Part shown: positions 8,710 through 18,084 of the stretch, in pieces
Numbering within the stretch: position 1 is the stretch's first letter
Layout of the letters: each line of letters opens with the position of its first letter
Source of the DNA: Acinetobacter sp. A47
GTDB lineage: Bacteria > Pseudomonadota > Gammaproteobacteria > Pseudomonadales > Moraxellaceae
Direction of reading: 5' to 3'
NCBI RefSeq assembly: GCF_000805455.1
Contig: NZ_JSUS01000064.1
Coordinates: 310,001 to 374,000 of the forward strand
DNA: 64,000 bases
Notes under the pieces: generated by a model
What the model was told of the DNA's origin: nothing
The model's database searches: none
The model's input: the letters and a program-made list of their open reading frames with translations, nothing else
Translations under genes and position numbers: made by a program

Positions 8710-9405
8710 TTAGCGTAATTTAGCCAGCCATTCGCCTAGCATCTGCACCAGTTGAACCAGTAGCAGTAACACGATGACCGTTAAAATCACCACGCTGGTA
8801 TCAAAACGTTGATAACCATACGAAATCGCCAGATCACCGATCCCCCCTGCACCTACAGCACCTGCCATTGCAGTCGCACCGATCAGGGAAATGGTGCCCG
8901 TGGTCAGGTTAAGAATCAGGGAACTACGTGCTTCCGGAATAATAAAGCGGAAGATAATTTGCCAAGGCGAGGCGCCCATTGCCTGAGCCGATTCCACAAT
9001 ACCTTCATTGACTTCAAGCAATGAGGTTTCAATCAAGCGGCCTAAATAGGGACCGACATAGATCGTCAGGGGCACAATTGCGGCCCATGTTCCGATTGAA
9101 GTACCCACCAGCATTTTGGTAAGCGGGATCACGGCGATCAAGAGAATAATGAAGGGAAGGGAGCGCAGGGCATTCACAATCGGGTTGAGAAAATAATAAA
9201 TCGCACGATTCTGTAAAATGCCGCCCGTACGCGTAACCACTAATGTAATGCCCTGAACAAGTCCCCAGATACAACCAAATAACAGCGAGAAGAATACCAT
9301 TTGAAAGGTTTCTTGTAGCGCTGTAACAAACTGGTCGATCGAAAGCGAACTATGCCAAAACGGGGCTGTGGCTTCAGTCAGCCATTGTACAATTAAATCT
9401 CTCAT
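8710..9405 (-). CDS. metI: Methionine ABC transporter permease
   Basis: MetI is the membrane-spanning subunit of the D/L-methionine importer. It has 231 residues, five to six hydrophobic helices and the ABC-permease EAA loop (ESAQAMGASPWQIIFRFIIPEA), where it docks with the ATPase. Its start codon overlaps the metN stop in ATGA (9402-9405), the classic sign of coupled translation. The ribosome binding site GGGAGT lies inside the end of metN. A terminator follows the gene. Confidence 0.94.
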   Translation of the reverse strand: MRDLIVQWLTEATAPFWHSSLSIDQFVTALQETFQMVFFSLLFGCIWGLVQGITLVVTRTGGILQNRAIYYFLNPIVNALRSLPFIILLIAVIPLTKMLVGTSIGTWAAIVPLTIYVGPYLGRLIETSLLEVNEGIVESAQAMGASPWQIIFRFIIPEARSSLILNLTTGTISLIGATAMAGAVGAGGIGDLAISYGYQRFDTSVVILTVIVLLLLVQLVQMLGEWLAKLR

Positions 9406-10430
9406 TGGCCGACTACTCCCGATTGTTCCACTTTGACACCCTGGCGTTCAAGGAATTGCACGGTCTCCTGAATAATTAATGGATCACCCAGAAGCTGGAT
9501 AAACATTTGTCCGATCACGGTACCGTTAATTTCGGTCATATTGGCAAACAGAATATTCAGACTGACATCAAACTGCTTGATCGCAGCCTGAATGACGGTT
9601 TCCTGTGCCGAAGTACCCAGAAACTGCAAGCTGTAAATACTATTATGATGCTGGTGTTCAAGATTGCTTAAAATGTTCACCGGTAATTGCTGCTGCAATA
9701 CGGTTTGAATAAAGGTTTTAGTGGTCGGGTGCTGTGGCTGGCTAAAGATATCCAGTGTCGGGCCGGTTTCAATGACACGGCCTGCTTCCATGACCGCGAC
9801 ATAATCACAAACAGTTTCAATCACATCCATCTCATGGGTCACCATGACAATGGTAATGTTTTGTTCCTGGTTAATCTTTTTTAAAAGCGCCAGAACCGAT
9901 TGAGTTGTTTGTGGGTCAAGCGCCGAAGTTGCTTCGTCACAGAGCAGGATTTTAGGATGGTTGGCCAGCGCACGGGCAATCCCGACACGTTGTTTTTGTC
10001 CGCCTGAAAGTTCATCCGGATAGGCATCTTTTTTATGTTTGAGATCGATAAAATCAAGTAGTTCAGCCAGCCGTTTTTCACGTTCGGCCTTGCTGTGACC
10101 TAATAACTTAAGTGGCATTTCAATATTCTCAGACACGGTTTTGGTCTGCAGTAAATTGAAGTGCTGAAAGATCATGCCAATATTTGCACGTTCTTGACGA
10201 AGGGTACGCGCATCCATTGCAGTAAAGTCTTTTTGATTGATTATCACTTGTCCCTGAGAAGGGCGTTCCAGCAAATTAATCAAACGGATTAACGTACTTT
10301 TACCTGCACCACTGTAGCCGATAATGCCAAAGATGCTACCGTCCGGGATCTCTAAATTGATCTGGTTCAGGGCGTTGATCGTTTGACCTTTCAACTGATA
10401 GTGTTTCGAAATGTTTTTAAATTGGATCAT
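9402..10430 (-). CDS. metN: Methionine ABC transporter ATP-binding protein
   Basis: MetN is the ATPase of the methionine importer. The start is the ATG at 10430 (MIQFKNISKHY), matching the family N-terminus; an in-frame TTG sits three codons upstream. Walker A is GYSGAGKSTL, the signature motif is LSGGQKQRVG and Walker B is ILLCDEATSALDP. After about residue 260 comes the C-terminal NIL domain, which in E. coli MetN binds methionine and shuts the pump down (transinhibition). Order is metQ-metN-metI, with a hairpin between metQ and metN. Confidence 0.95.
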   Translation of the reverse strand: MIQFKNISKHYQLKGQTINALNQINLEIPDGSIFGIIGYSGAGKSTLIRLINLLERPSQGQVIINQKDFTAMDARTLRQERANIGMIFQHFNLLQTKTVSENIEMPLKLLGHSKAEREKRLAELLDFIDLKHKKDAYPDELSGGQKQRVGIARALANHPKILLCDEATSALDPQTTQSVLALLKKINQEQNITIVMVTHEMDVIETVCDYVAVMEAGRVIETGPTLDIFSQPQHPTTKTFIQTVLQQQLPVNILSNLEHQHHNSIYSLQFLGTSAQETVIQAAIKQFDVSLNILFANMTEINGTVIGQMFIQLLGDPLIIQETVQFLERQGVKVEQSGVVGQ

Positions 10431-10454
10431 GTTCGTCAATACTATGCAAAAATG

Positions 10455-10485
10455 AAAAAACAGGCAAAATCACTTTGCCTGTTTT
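10455..10485 (-). terminator. Terminator or attenuator between metQ and metN
   Basis: On the minus strand AAACAGGCAAA and TTTTGCCTGTTT pair over a short loop and are followed by a T tract. It sits between the metQ stop (10502) and the metN start (10430), so only part of the transcripts may continue into metNI. That would give more binding protein than transporter. Confidence 0.7.
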
Positions 10486-10501
10486 ATGTCAGGGAATTAT
10501 A

Positions 10502-11377
10502 TTACGAATTCGCTTCAGTGAGATAGCTAGTTGGCTTATTTACGTCAACTTTGGTACCTGCAAAGTGTTCTTGTACATATTTTTTCACAGCTTCAGTATG
10601 GTAAAGCGTGCCTACTTTTTGCAAGACCGGATCATCTTTGCGAGATTCTGCAGTCGCCAGTACGTTAACATTCAGCTTGGTGCTCTGGTCTACAGGCTCA
10701 TAGAAGATCGCATCTTTCAGAACGTTCAAACCACCTTCCATTGCCAGCGTATTGCCCAGTAAAATCGCATCTACTTCATCTTTGACACGTACTGCTGTTG
10801 CCATTTGAATTGGTTTGATAACGATTTTCTTAGGGTTCTCGATAATGTCAGCCGGTGTGCCTTTAACCGGATCGAAATCTGCTTTTAGCTTGACCAGCCC
10901 CGCACTTTGTAAAAGCAATAAAGCACGTGATTCGTTTGCGCCGTCATTTGGAATGGCAATGGTTGCCCCTTCAGCAAATTCTTCAACTTTTTTAACCTTG
11001 CTTGAGTAGATCCCCATAGGTTCTAGATAGGTTGTTGAAACAGGCGCAATCTTGTCTTTATTGGCAGCATTAAATGCCACAAGGTAAGCGTAAGACTGGA
11101 ATGCGTTCAAATCGACTTCTTTATTTGCTGCTGCTGTATTCATGGCAACATAGTCAGTGAAGTTCTTGATTTCCAGTTTAAGACCCGCAGCTTTAGTTTC
11201 AGGTAAAGTTGCGATATAACGCCAGATATCGGCGTCAGAACCTGTAGAAGCGATTACAACAGTTTGTAATGCAGCAGCATCACCTTTTTGCTCGGTAGAT
11301 GCGGTATCCGGTTGTTTACTGCATGCTGCAAGTAATAACACCGATACACTTAAAAAAAGACTAATCAGCTTTTTCAT
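10502..11377 (-). CDS. metQ: Methionine-binding lipoprotein
   Basis: MetQ is the substrate-binding protein of the MetNIQ importer, anchored to the outer face of the inner membrane by lipid. The N-terminus MKKLISLFLSVSVLLLAAC is a lipoprotein signal peptide with lipobox LLAAC and Cys at residue 19. The mature part follows the NLPA family: IASTGSDADIW, the AAANKEVDLNAFQSYAYL region, IPNDGANESRALLLLQSAG, and KLNVNVLATAESRKDDPVLQ. Length is 291 residues. It is the first gene of the unit. Confidence 0.94.
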   Translation of the reverse strand: MKKLISLFLSVSVLLLAACSKQPDTASTEQKGDAAALQTVVIASTGSDADIWRYIATLPETKAAGLKLEIKNFTDYVAMNTAAANKEVDLNAFQSYAYLVAFNAANKDKIAPVSTTYLEPMGIYSSKVKKVEEFAEGATIAIPNDGANESRALLLLQSAGLVKLKADFDPVKGTPADIIENPKKIVIKPIQMATAVRVKDEVDAILLGNTLAMEGGLNVLKDAIFYEPVDQSTKLNVNVLATAESRKDDPVLQKVGTLYHTEAVKKYVQEHFAGTKVDVNKPTSYLTEANS

Positions 11378-11944
11378 GTATAAATCCTAATCGGAATAAT
11401 GTCGAGAAAATCAGCATTTCTCAGGCATTAATGATGGCAATAGGTTTGTATGTTGTAAATTGGCATCGGCCTCAAACAATCACGTGAGTTATTCTTGAGG
11501 TTTTCGTAGAGTCCTTTCCACAACACGCGAAAAATAAATGAATATTCATGTTCCCATGTCATATTTATACAGCGGGAAATGCAGTATTCATATCTTTTTC
11601 TCATCAAATCTGGATTTAGCTGCAATTTGTTTCGTTAGGCTAAATATTCTAATCATTTGAAATAAATCAAAAAGAATATCGAGTTAACATAAAAACAACA
11701 TCTAAAATTTCGGCAATCATAGCAATAAATGCATGCAGGGGACAGTGGACAGCGGCGGGTTATGTTGCATAAGAGCCTGATAAGTTAAAGGAAATTCTGG
11801 GCAGGGTAAATCTAAACCAATGATAGTTTTATATATTTTTTAAAAAAGATAGTGTGGCAGTTCAGTTGAATAATAAATATATATTTTTCTGAATTTTATA
11901 TTTAAATAATGAATATAGAAGCCGGAATTATGCAATTTAAAGAA
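11378..11944. other. metQ upstream region, no RNA or gene recognised
   Basis: This 567-base gap contains the metQ leader. On the minus strand TTGATT-N16-AATATT (about 11672-11645) is a plausible promoter. A small hairpin with GAGAAA/TTTCTC arms lies at 11404-11422, shortly before the metQ start. I compared the leader with the SAM riboswitch classes I know and saw no match. A 65-codon frame here starts at a TTG without a binding site. Confidence 0.4.
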
Positions 11945-11970
11945 TAAAAAAGCCTTCCGAAGAAGGCTTT
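11945..11970 (-). terminator. Terminator of purD
   Basis: AGCCTTC/GAAGGCT arms with a tight loop (CGA) are followed on the minus strand by TTTTTTATT, 14 bases past the purD stop. Confidence 0.85.
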
Positions 11971-11983
11971 ATACGAAAGTCGT

Positions 11984-13270
11984 TTATTCTGCTTTTTCAC
12001 GGGCAATGGCGCGATAACCAATATCGCTACGGTATTGCATACCTGTGAAAGTAACCTGACCACAAACTTCGAGTGCATTGATTTGTGCTTCGAGTACAGT
12101 ATCACCTAATGCGGTGACACACAGTACACGACCCCCTGCCGTAATGACATGACCATCAGCACTCATCGCAGTACCGGCATGGAAAATCTTGGTGTCTTCT
12201 GGAGATTGTCCCAGTCCTGAAATCACATCGCCTTTACGTACTGTTTCAGGGTAACCCTCAGCAGCAAGTACGATCCCAATCGATTTGCGCTCATCCCATT
12301 CCGCTTCACTTGGTAAATTACCCGCGATACCTGCTTCCACCAAATCGACCAGAGATGATTTTAAGCGCATCATGATCGGTTGTGTTTCCGGATCACCAAA
12401 ACGGCAGTTAAACTCGATCACACGTGGTTGACCTTGCTCATCGATCATCAAGCCAGCATATAAGAAACCTGTATAAACGTGACCGTCTGCTGCCATACCT
12501 TCTACGGTCGGACGCATCACTTCATTCATGACCCGCTCAAAGACCTCGGCAGTAACTACCGGAGCAGGCGAGTAGGCGCCCATGCCCCCTGTATTTGGAC
12601 CTTCATCATTTTCAAAAATACGCTTATGGTCTTGTGAGGTTGCCATAGGCAGGATATTTTTACCATCAATCATACAGATAAAGCTGGCTTCTTCACCGGC
12701 CAGGAACTGTTCGATCACGACCCGTGAGCCTGCATCACCAAACTTGTTGCCTGCCAGCATGTCATCAATGGCAGCAAAAGCTTCTTCATTGGTCATGGCT
12801 ACGATCACGCCTTTACCCGCAGCAAGGCCATCGGCTTTAATCACGATCGGTGCGCCGTTTTGCTCAACATACGCTTTGGCAGCGTCGACTTCGGTAAATA
12901 CTTCATAAAACGCGGTTGGAATGTTATGGCGTTTCAGGAAGTGTTTGGCAAATGCTTTAGAGCCTTCAAGCTGTGCCGCATACTGGGTTGGCCCCCAGAT
13001 CTTTAAGCCGGCTTCACGGGCAGCATCGACTACGCCATTGACTAATGGTGCTTCCGGGCCAACAATGACCAGAGCTACATCGTTTTCTTTGGCAAAAGCA
13101 ATGATGGCTGGATTATCTAAAATATTCAGTTCAACATTTTCACATTTGTCTTCAGTTGCGGTACCGGCATTACCAGGTGCAACAAAAACTTTAGTGACTT
13201 TTTCATCTTGTGCGATTTTCCATGCAAGTGCATGTTCACGGCCACCGCTACCCAAAACTAAAATATTCAT
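11984..13270 (-). CDS. purD: Phosphoribosylamine-glycine ligase
   Basis: PurD joins glycine to phosphoribosylamine with ATP, step 2 of purine synthesis. The protein starts MNILVLGSGGREHALAW, the diagnostic PurD N-terminus, and shows the ATP-grasp core: VIKADGLAAGKGV, EEFLAGEEASF-type segment (EQFLAGEEASF), DEGPNTGGMGAYSP and the metal-binding EFNCRFGDPETQ. Length is 428 residues, the same as E. coli. It follows purH on the same strand, but the 180-base gap between them contains a repeat element with two strong hairpins, which may weaken read-through. Confidence 0.97.
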   Translation of the reverse strand: MNILVLGSGGREHALAWKIAQDEKVTKVFVAPGNAGTATEDKCENVELNILDNPAIIAFAKENDVALVIVGPEAPLVNGVVDAAREAGLKIWGPTQYAAQLEGSKAFAKHFLKRHNIPTAFYEVFTEVDAAKAYVEQNGAPIVIKADGLAAGKGVIVAMTNEEAFAAIDDMLAGNKFGDAGSRVVIEQFLAGEEASFICMIDGKNILPMATSQDHKRIFENDEGPNTGGMGAYSPAPVVTAEVFERVMNEVMRPTVEGMAADGHVYTGFLYAGLMIDEQGQPRVIEFNCRFGDPETQPIMMRLKSSLVDLVEAGIAGNLPSEAEWDERKSIGIVLAAEGYPETVRKGDVISGLGQSPEDTKIFHAGTAMSADGHVITAGGRVLCVTALGDTVLEAQINALEVCGQVTFTGMQYRSDIGYRAIAREKAE

Positions 13271-13335
13271 TATAAAGTTATTTCCCTTTTTCCGTATTTA
13301 AAGAATATACCTGTTCAGAATAAAAAAGTCCCACT

Positions 13336-13431
13336 GAATCTCCCCCAAACCCCTCTTTGAGAAAGAGGGGAGCAAGCTTATTCGAGTGAAAAAGTAAGTC
13401 CCCCTTTTTTAAAGGGGGATTTAGGAGGATT
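13336..13431. repeat. Intergenic palindromic repeat (REP/BIME- or MITE-like) between purH and purD
   Basis: This short element has two perfect hairpins: CCCCTCTT/AAGAGGGG type arms at 13350-13370 and TCCCCCTTT/AAAGGGGGA at 13399-13419. Its outer ends (GAATCTCCCCCAAA and TTTAGGAGGATTGC) are roughly inverted copies of each other. The C- and G-rich arms differ sharply from the surrounding sequence. Such elements are commonly dispersed between Acinetobacter genes. I found no second copy in this window, so repeat status rests on structure. Confidence 0.6.
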
Positions 13432-13450
13432 GCGTTGAGACTCAGATCAT

Positions 13451-15025
13451 TTAATGACGGAAGTGACGCATACCCGTGAACACCATGGCAATCCCGGCTT
13501 CATCTGCTGCCGCAATGGTTTCTTCGTCACGCATTGAACCGCCCGGCTGGATAATGCATTTGATGCCAGCTTTGGCAGCATTGTCGATTCCGTCACGGAA
13601 TGGGAAGAATGCATCAGAGGCCATGACTGCACCTTCAACCACCAGACCTGCATGTTCGGCTTTAATTGCTGCAATACGGGCAGAGTTGACACGACTCATC
13701 TGACCTGCGCCGACACCAATGGTCTGACGGTTTTTCGCATATACGATTGCATTTGATTTCACATATTTTGCAACTTTCCATGCAAAAATAAGGTCATCGA
13801 TTTCCTGTTCAGTCGGTGCACGTTTGGTCACGACCTTCAGGTCATCTTTGGTGATCATGCCTAAATCCTGGTCTTGAACCAGTAAGCCGCCATTGACGCG
13901 TTTGTAGTCCAGTTGTGGCGCACGTGCATCAATTGCAGGGAGCTCGCCGCAGACCAGTACGCGGACATTCTTTTTCGCACCGGTGATTTCAAGTACACCC
14001 TCTGCAATGCTTGGTGCAATAATCACTTCAACGAACTGGCGATCAACGATTGCTTGTGCTGTTGCAGTGTCCAATTCGCGGTTGAAAGCGATAATGCCGC
14101 CAAAAGCCGACTCAGGATCGGTAGCATACGCAAGGTCATAAGCAGCCTTGATGCCATCTAGTGAAACGGCAACACCACAAGGGTTGGCATGTTTGACGAT
14201 GACACAGGCAGGTTTCGCAAATGATTTGACACATTCAAGTGCTGCATCGGTATCTGCAATATTGTTGTAAGAAAGTTCTTTGCCTTGTAATTGCTTCGCA
14301 GTAGAAACAGAGGCTTCTTTGGCATTGGCTTCAACATAGAAGGCTGCGTTCTGATGCGGATTTTCACCATAACGTAAATCTTGTGCTTTATTTAGTTGTG
14401 TATTGAAGGTACGCGGGAACAGGTCCGCTTCACCTTCTGCTTTACCCACGCGTGCACCTAAATAAGAAGCAATCATGCCATCGTATTGCGCAGTATGTTC
14501 AAATGCTTTTACGGCTAAATCGAAACGTGTTTCATAAGAAAGGTTACCGTTGGCTTTTAATTCGGCAATCACTGCATCATAGTCAGTAGCATTTACAATG
14601 ATACCGACTGACGCATGGTTTTTCGCTGCTGCGCGAACCATGGTCGGACCGCCAATGTCGATATTCTCAATGGCATCTGCAAGTGAGCAGTCTGGCTTTG
14701 CTACAGTTGCGGCAAACGGATAAAGGTTAACAATCACCAGATCAATTGGATCGATGTTGTGTTCTTGCATGACAGCTTCGTCTAGACCACGACGAGCCAG
14801 AATGCCTCCATGAATTTTTGGATGCAGAGTTTTTACACGACCATCCATCATTTCAGGAAAACCTGTATGTTCAGAAACTTCTACCACAGCGATATTGTTG
14901 TCTTTAAGCAACTTGTAAGTACCGCCGGTAGACAAGATTTCTACCCCTAGCGCTACAAGATTTTGAGCGAATTCAACGATTCCGGTTTTGTCGGATACAG
15001 AGATTAAAGCACGTTTGATAGTCAT
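13451..15025 (-). CDS. purH: Bifunctional AICAR transformylase / IMP cyclohydrolase
   Basis: PurH performs the last two steps of IMP synthesis: formyl transfer to AICAR and ring closure. The N-terminal cyclohydrolase domain begins [18 protein letters not shown] and contains EILSTGGT and GGILARRG. The C-terminal transformylase part carries [24 protein letters not shown] and [10 protein letters not shown]. The ATG at 15025 (MTIKRALI) is preferred to an in-frame TTG at 15037 because it matches family N-termini. The protein is 524 residues from this start, near the usual 529. It lies between fis and purD, as in many gammaproteobacteria. Confidence 0.96.
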   Translation of the reverse strand: MTIKRALISVSDKTGIVEFAQNLVALGVEILSTGGTYKLLKDNNIAVVEVSEHTGFPEMMDGRVKTLHPKIHGGILARRGLDEAVMQEHNIDPIDLVIVNLYPFAATVAKPDCSLADAIENIDIGGPTMVRAAAKNHASVGIIVNATDYDAVIAELKANGNLSYETRFDLAVKAFEHTAQYDGMIASYLGARVGKAEGEADLFPRTFNTQLNKAQDLRYGENPHQNAAFYVEANAKEASVSTAKQLQGKELSYNNIADTDAALECVKSFAKPACVIVKHANPCGVAVSLDGIKAAYDLAYATDPESAFGGIIAFNRELDTATAQAIVDRQFVEVIIAPSIAEGVLEITGAKKNVRVLVCGELPAIDARAPQLDYKRVNGGLLVQDQDLGMITKDDLKVVTKRAPTEQEIDDLIFAWKVAKYVKSNAIVYAKNRQTIGVGAGQMSRVNSARIAAIKAEHAGLVVEGAVMASDAFFPFRDGIDNAAKAGIKCIIQPGGSMRDEETIAAADEAGIAMVFTGMRHFRH

Positions 15026-15069
15026 GATTTTAGTCAACAGTTTGAAGTCTACAGATTAAAACAAAGGCA

Positions 15070-15100
15070 AAAAAAATGCCCACGAGAACGTGAGCATTTT
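15070..15100 (-). terminator. Terminator of fis
   Basis: AAAATGCTCACG and CGTGGGCATTTT arms (minus strand, with one mismatch) close a small loop and are followed by TTTTTTTTGCC. It starts six bases past the fis stop and separates fis from purH. Confidence 0.8.
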
Positions 15101-15105
15101 ATCAA

Positions 15106-15375
15106 TTATTCACTCATTAAACCGTGAGCTTTTAACTTTTTGCGTAAAGTTCCGCGGTTAAGGCCTAAAATCTCGGCAGCACGTGTTTGGTTGCCACGAG
15201 TATATTCTAAGACCACAGATAAAAGAGGTTTCTCCATTTCTGCTAAAACCATGTCATAAACTTGAGATGGTTGCTCACCTTGCAATTGTGCAAAATAATG
15301 ACGTACTGCGCGATCTACGTGGATGCGAAGAGCGACATCAGATTGAGCCGTAAAAATAGGAGATTTGCTATTCAT
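15106..15375 (-). CDS. fis: DNA-binding protein Fis
   Basis: Fis is a nucleoid-associated protein that bends DNA and tunes rRNA, recombination and replication functions during rapid growth. This 89-residue protein has the full-length Fis layout: a flexible N-terminus, a dimerising helix pair with [21 protein letters not shown], and the C-terminal helix-turn-helix [19 protein letters not shown]. In enterobacteria fis follows dusB; here no dusB is present and fis has its own leader with two perfect hairpins plus its own terminator, so it looks monocistronic. Confidence 0.95.
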   Translation of the reverse strand: MNSKSPIFTAQSDVALRIHVDRAVRHYFAQLQGEQPSQVYDMVLAEMEKPLLSVVLEYTRGNQTRAAEILGLNRGTLRKKLKAHGLMSE

Positions 15376-15398
15376 GCGTGTTAATCCGAAAAATCAAA

Positions 15399-15466
15399 AT
15401 ATCACTTGGGTAAAGTGATATAAATGTGGTCTAAATTACTGAGCCCTGTTTTAGATCCTAAAACAG
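15399..15466 (-). promoter_or_regulatory. Two perfect palindromes in the fis upstream region
   Basis: ATATCACTT-gggta-AAGTGATAT (15399-15421) and CTGTTTTAG-atc-CTAAAACAG (15446-15466) each have 9-bp perfect arms and lie 24 to 91 bases before the fis start. They could be hairpins in the leader RNA or operators. The rest of the gap up to 15692 shows no gene. Confidence 0.5.
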
Positions 15467-15692
15467 TGACTCTAAAACAAAAGAACTATTAGCTTGCCAC
15501 AAATCCTCGAGTTGTGTAAAAAATAAGCGTAACAATAGTTAAATATTTGTTACCGCCTACTTTCAAAAACAAAAAAACCAACAATGCGCTTATTGGATTA
15601 AAGCACAGTCCGTTTAACGATTTTATTGTCTGTAAATTACGAGGAGTAAGTGGGTTAAAGCATTCGTGGCGCGTATCATACCACTGTCAGCG

Positions 15693-15724
15693 AAAAAGTG
15701 AGCAAATTAACTGCACTTTTTTTT
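15693..15724 (-). terminator. Terminator of the DUF3426 gene
   Basis: AAAAAGTG and CACTTTTT arms close a 13-base loop; the minus-strand side ends in TTTTT. It lies 25 bases past the stop of the 15750 gene. Confidence 0.65.
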
Positions 15725-15749
15725 GTTTTTTTGTCACTTTTTTGAGCTT

Positions 15750-16610
15750 TCAGGGCTGTACAAATTCTAAACTATAGTCATTGAAGCTGTTTTTGCTGGC
15801 CGGAAGGGTAAATTCAAAGCGGAAAGGGCTGTTAGATGGAATACGCTGAATGGTTTTCAAACTGTCTACCAGATAGTCTTGCGGTTTCAAGGTGGTATTG
15901 AAAACAGCCTCACCGTTTTGTTTCAGCACTACTTTAATCGGGGGCAGGACCACACTGTTTTCATCGTGGTTCAGCAGTACCCCCGAGAATCCGGTTGTAC
16001 TTTGACTAAGACGTTTTAGTTTTACTTTCTCGAAACTGAGCGACTGATACTGTTCATTGGTCGTTTTGCAAGCCAGCAGGCCACAGGCATAATTAAACAT
16101 TTTGTTTAGTGCCGGACTTTCATGCATGAGCTTGGGATTAAACCAGAGAATCTGGAATGCAAACACCAGAATCAGTGCAATATTACCGACCCCCCAGAGG
16201 GTGTAATACAGCCAGCCATGCTGTTTTTCATTATTTTCCTGATCGATCAGCAGGGCATCTTCTGACAGGTTCAGGTTGGGAAGGGCTGTGACAGGCTCAG
16301 TATTGAAATAGTTCAGATTATTAAGATAAGTCAGCAGGTCAATATTTGAGTTTTCAATTTTCTGGTCAAAGATCTTCAAGATTTGCATCTGCTTTTCTGC
16401 AAATGAACTGTCTGGCTGAATGGACGAGAAAAGTGAACGATTGACAGGTGCAGCAATAGTGTCGTTATCTGTATTTAATAGATTGGTCAACGCATTAAAG
16501 TTAATGACACATTTTGGACAACAAACCATACCCTGTGCAACACTGAGTTGTGAAAGGGTCACTTTGTACACAGTTGAACATTTAGGGCAGCGGGTTTGTT
16601 TTTCACTCAT
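15750..16610 (-). CDS. Zinc-ribbon membrane protein (MJ0042-type finger, DUF3426)
   Basis: This 286-residue protein of unknown function belongs to a family usually found beside prmA. It begins with an MJ0042-type zinc ribbon with CxxC pairs at residues 8/11 and 31/34. A variable linker follows, then one membrane helix at about residues 133-155 (LYYTLWGVGNIALILVF), and a periplasmic DUF3426 domain of beta character to the end. It starts 14 bases after prmA and is surely cotranscribed with it. The role is not established; a link to protein or envelope quality control would be a guess. Confidence 0.85.
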   Translation of the reverse strand: MSEKQTRCPKCSTVYKVTLSQLSVAQGMVCCPKCVINFNALTNLLNTDNDTIAAPVNRSLFSSIQPDSSFAEKQMQILKIFDQKIENSNIDLLTYLNNLNYFNTEPVTALPNLNLSEDALLIDQENNEKQHGWLYYTLWGVGNIALILVFAFQILWFNPKLMHESPALNKMFNYACGLLACKTTNEQYQSLSFEKVKLKRLSQSTTGFSGVLLNHDENSVVLPPIKVVLKQNGEAVFNTTLKPQDYLVDSLKTIQRIPSNSPFRFEFTLPASKNSFNDYSLEFVQP

Positions 16611-16624
16611 AAGTTATAAAGTTC

Positions 16625-17527
16625 TCAGTTTGTTTTTCGTTTTCCTGAAATGCGACACCAGTTTTCTTCACGCTTTTCGATCTCTAATATATCAAAAAAC
16701 TCAGCGTAAACGCTAGAAACATCAGCAACTTGCTCTTCAATTACACCGGCAAGTGCGAACTCTCCCTCATTTTTTATTAAAGTTGAGAATTCAGGCGCAA
16801 GTGCCATAAGCGGAGCGGCAAGAATGTTGGCCACCAGAATGTCTGCCTGTTGAGGTTTGAATTCCTGATCAAACTCTTCAGGCAAACCGACATAAAGACG
16901 GTCAAGCACGCCATTTAACTCGGCATTTTGCTTGGTTGCCAGTACAGCTTGCGGATCAATATCGGTTGCATAGACTTTTTTTGCACCCAGCAAAAGGGCT
17001 GCAACACCTAAAATGCCTGAACCGCAGCCATAATCGATCACGACTTTGTCTTTGACGTCGGTTTTGCCTAACCATTGCAAGCATAAGAAGGTGCTGGCGT
17101 GGTTGCCTGTACCAAAAGCCAGCCCTGGATCAAGCTTGATGTTGGTTGCGTCTGCTTCTGGTGGCTCTAGCCATTCCGGGACAATCCAGAATTTTTCGCT
17201 AATCTGGATTGGCTCATAATAATCCATCCATGCACGTTCCCAGACCTGATTTTCAAGGTATTCATGGCGCATCGGCACATCTGGAAGTTGAGCTTTAAGG
17301 AAAGTTTCCAAAGCATCTACATCAATCGGGTCATCTTCTTCTTGCTGGTAAATACCGGTCACGATGACCTTGTTCCAAAGCGGGGTCTCCCCAGGTAATG
17401 GCTCAAGCAGTGCCTGATCTTCTGCATCATCCAAAGTAACACTCACCGCACCTAATGAAAGAAGCAATGTCTCGGTAAGTTCAACTTGATTTTGATCAAC
17501 AGTAATATGAATTTGTAGCCAGTTCAC
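16625..17527 (-). CDS. prmA: Ribosomal protein L11 methyltransferase
   Basis: PrmA trimethylates ribosomal protein L11 using SAM. The 300-residue protein has the N-terminal L11-recognition domain, then the Rossmann methyltransferase with [35 protein letters not shown] and the post-I acidic loop ATDIDPQAV, and the catalytic-loop VANILAAPL. The start is GTG at 17527, with TAGG eight to ten bases upstream; no in-frame ATG fits the family N-terminus ([11 protein letters not shown]). It is first in the prmA-DUF3426 pair, upstream of fis-purH-purD. Confidence 0.96.
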   Translation of the reverse strand: MNWLQIHITVDQNQVELTETLLLSLGAVSVTLDDAEDQALLEPLPGETPLWNKVIVTGIYQQEEDDPIDVDALETFLKAQLPDVPMRHEYLENQVWERAWMDYYEPIQISEKFWIVPEWLEPPEADATNIKLDPGLAFGTGNHASTFLCLQWLGKTDVKDKVVIDYGCGSGILGVAALLLGAKKVYATDIDPQAVLATKQNAELNGVLDRLYVGLPEEFDQEFKPQQADILVANILAAPLMALAPEFSTLIKNEGEFALAGVIEEQVADVSSVYAEFFDILEIEKREENWCRISGKRKTN

Positions 17528-17671
17528 AGGAAAACCTAAATAAATGTATTTGTGGGTATTGTAATAGATTAAAACTTATTAAAGGGATTATAAAATAGGC
17601 AGATTACAATTTTAAGAGCAAATAATTTGGCAAGCAGGCTTTATCTTATTATTTTTCAGATGGGATTGATA

Positions 17672-17700
17672 AAAAAAGAAGGCCATAAAGACCTTCTTTA
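17672..17700 (-). terminator. Terminator of the 17713 gene
   Basis: AAAGAAGG and CCTTCTTT arms close a short loop, followed on the minus strand by TTTTTTTATC, just past the stop codon. Confidence 0.8.
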
Positions 17701-17712
17701 TTTGTGCTGCAA

Positions 17713-18084
17713 TTAAGGTGCAGTTTGTTCTACACCTGGAGCTGCCGGTGCAGGTGCGACAGGTGCCGCTTCCATTGGTGCACTACTGACTGGACGAGGC
17801 GCTGACTGGGTTTCCGAAATGCGGCTTTGAGTATCTACAGCAGCGTTTGAGGCTGGCATTGGTGGCTGGAAAGCAAGCTTGCCGGCTTCATTCGGTTCAC
17901 ATGAGCCATTGAAAACAACACCTTTATAGGCAAATGAAACTGGATCGCCTTGTTTTTTGCCTTTACAAACCTGTTGATACTTTTTGGCTTGCTGATCTTG
18001 GGTTGCTTTGGTATCTGCCGCATGTGCAGCTACACTAAAACATAGGCCACAAATAAGAGATGAAAATAAAAGCTTTGTGTTCAT
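17713..18084 (-). CDS. Small periplasmic protein with Pro/Ala-rich tail
   Basis: This 123-residue protein is not recognised beyond its layout. It starts with a Sec signal peptide (MNTKLLFSSLICGLCFSVAAHA, cleavage after AHA). The mature part has a short ordered segment with two cysteines (QVCKGKKQGDPVSF and FNGSCEPN) that could form a disulfide, then a disordered tail rich in Pro, Ala and Ser. The start ATG follows TAGGAAAATGAT, a good site. Transcribed alone, it is divergent from mnmG, with its own terminator. The fold of the central segment is unknown. Confidence 0.85.
   Translation of the reverse strand: MNTKLLFSSLICGLCFSVAAHAADTKATQDQQAKKYQQVCKGKKQGDPVSFAYKGVVFNGSCEPNEAGKLAFQPPMPASNAAVDTQSRISETQSAPRPVSSAPMEAAPVAPAPAAPGVEQTAP

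Noticed and set aside
11428..11625. 65-codon frame in the metQ leader, a possible leader peptide
   Set aside because: It begins at TTG with no binding site and has no run of regulatory codons.
11378..11640. SAM-type riboswitch before metQ
   Set aside because: I looked for the conserved cores of the SAM classes and did not find them.
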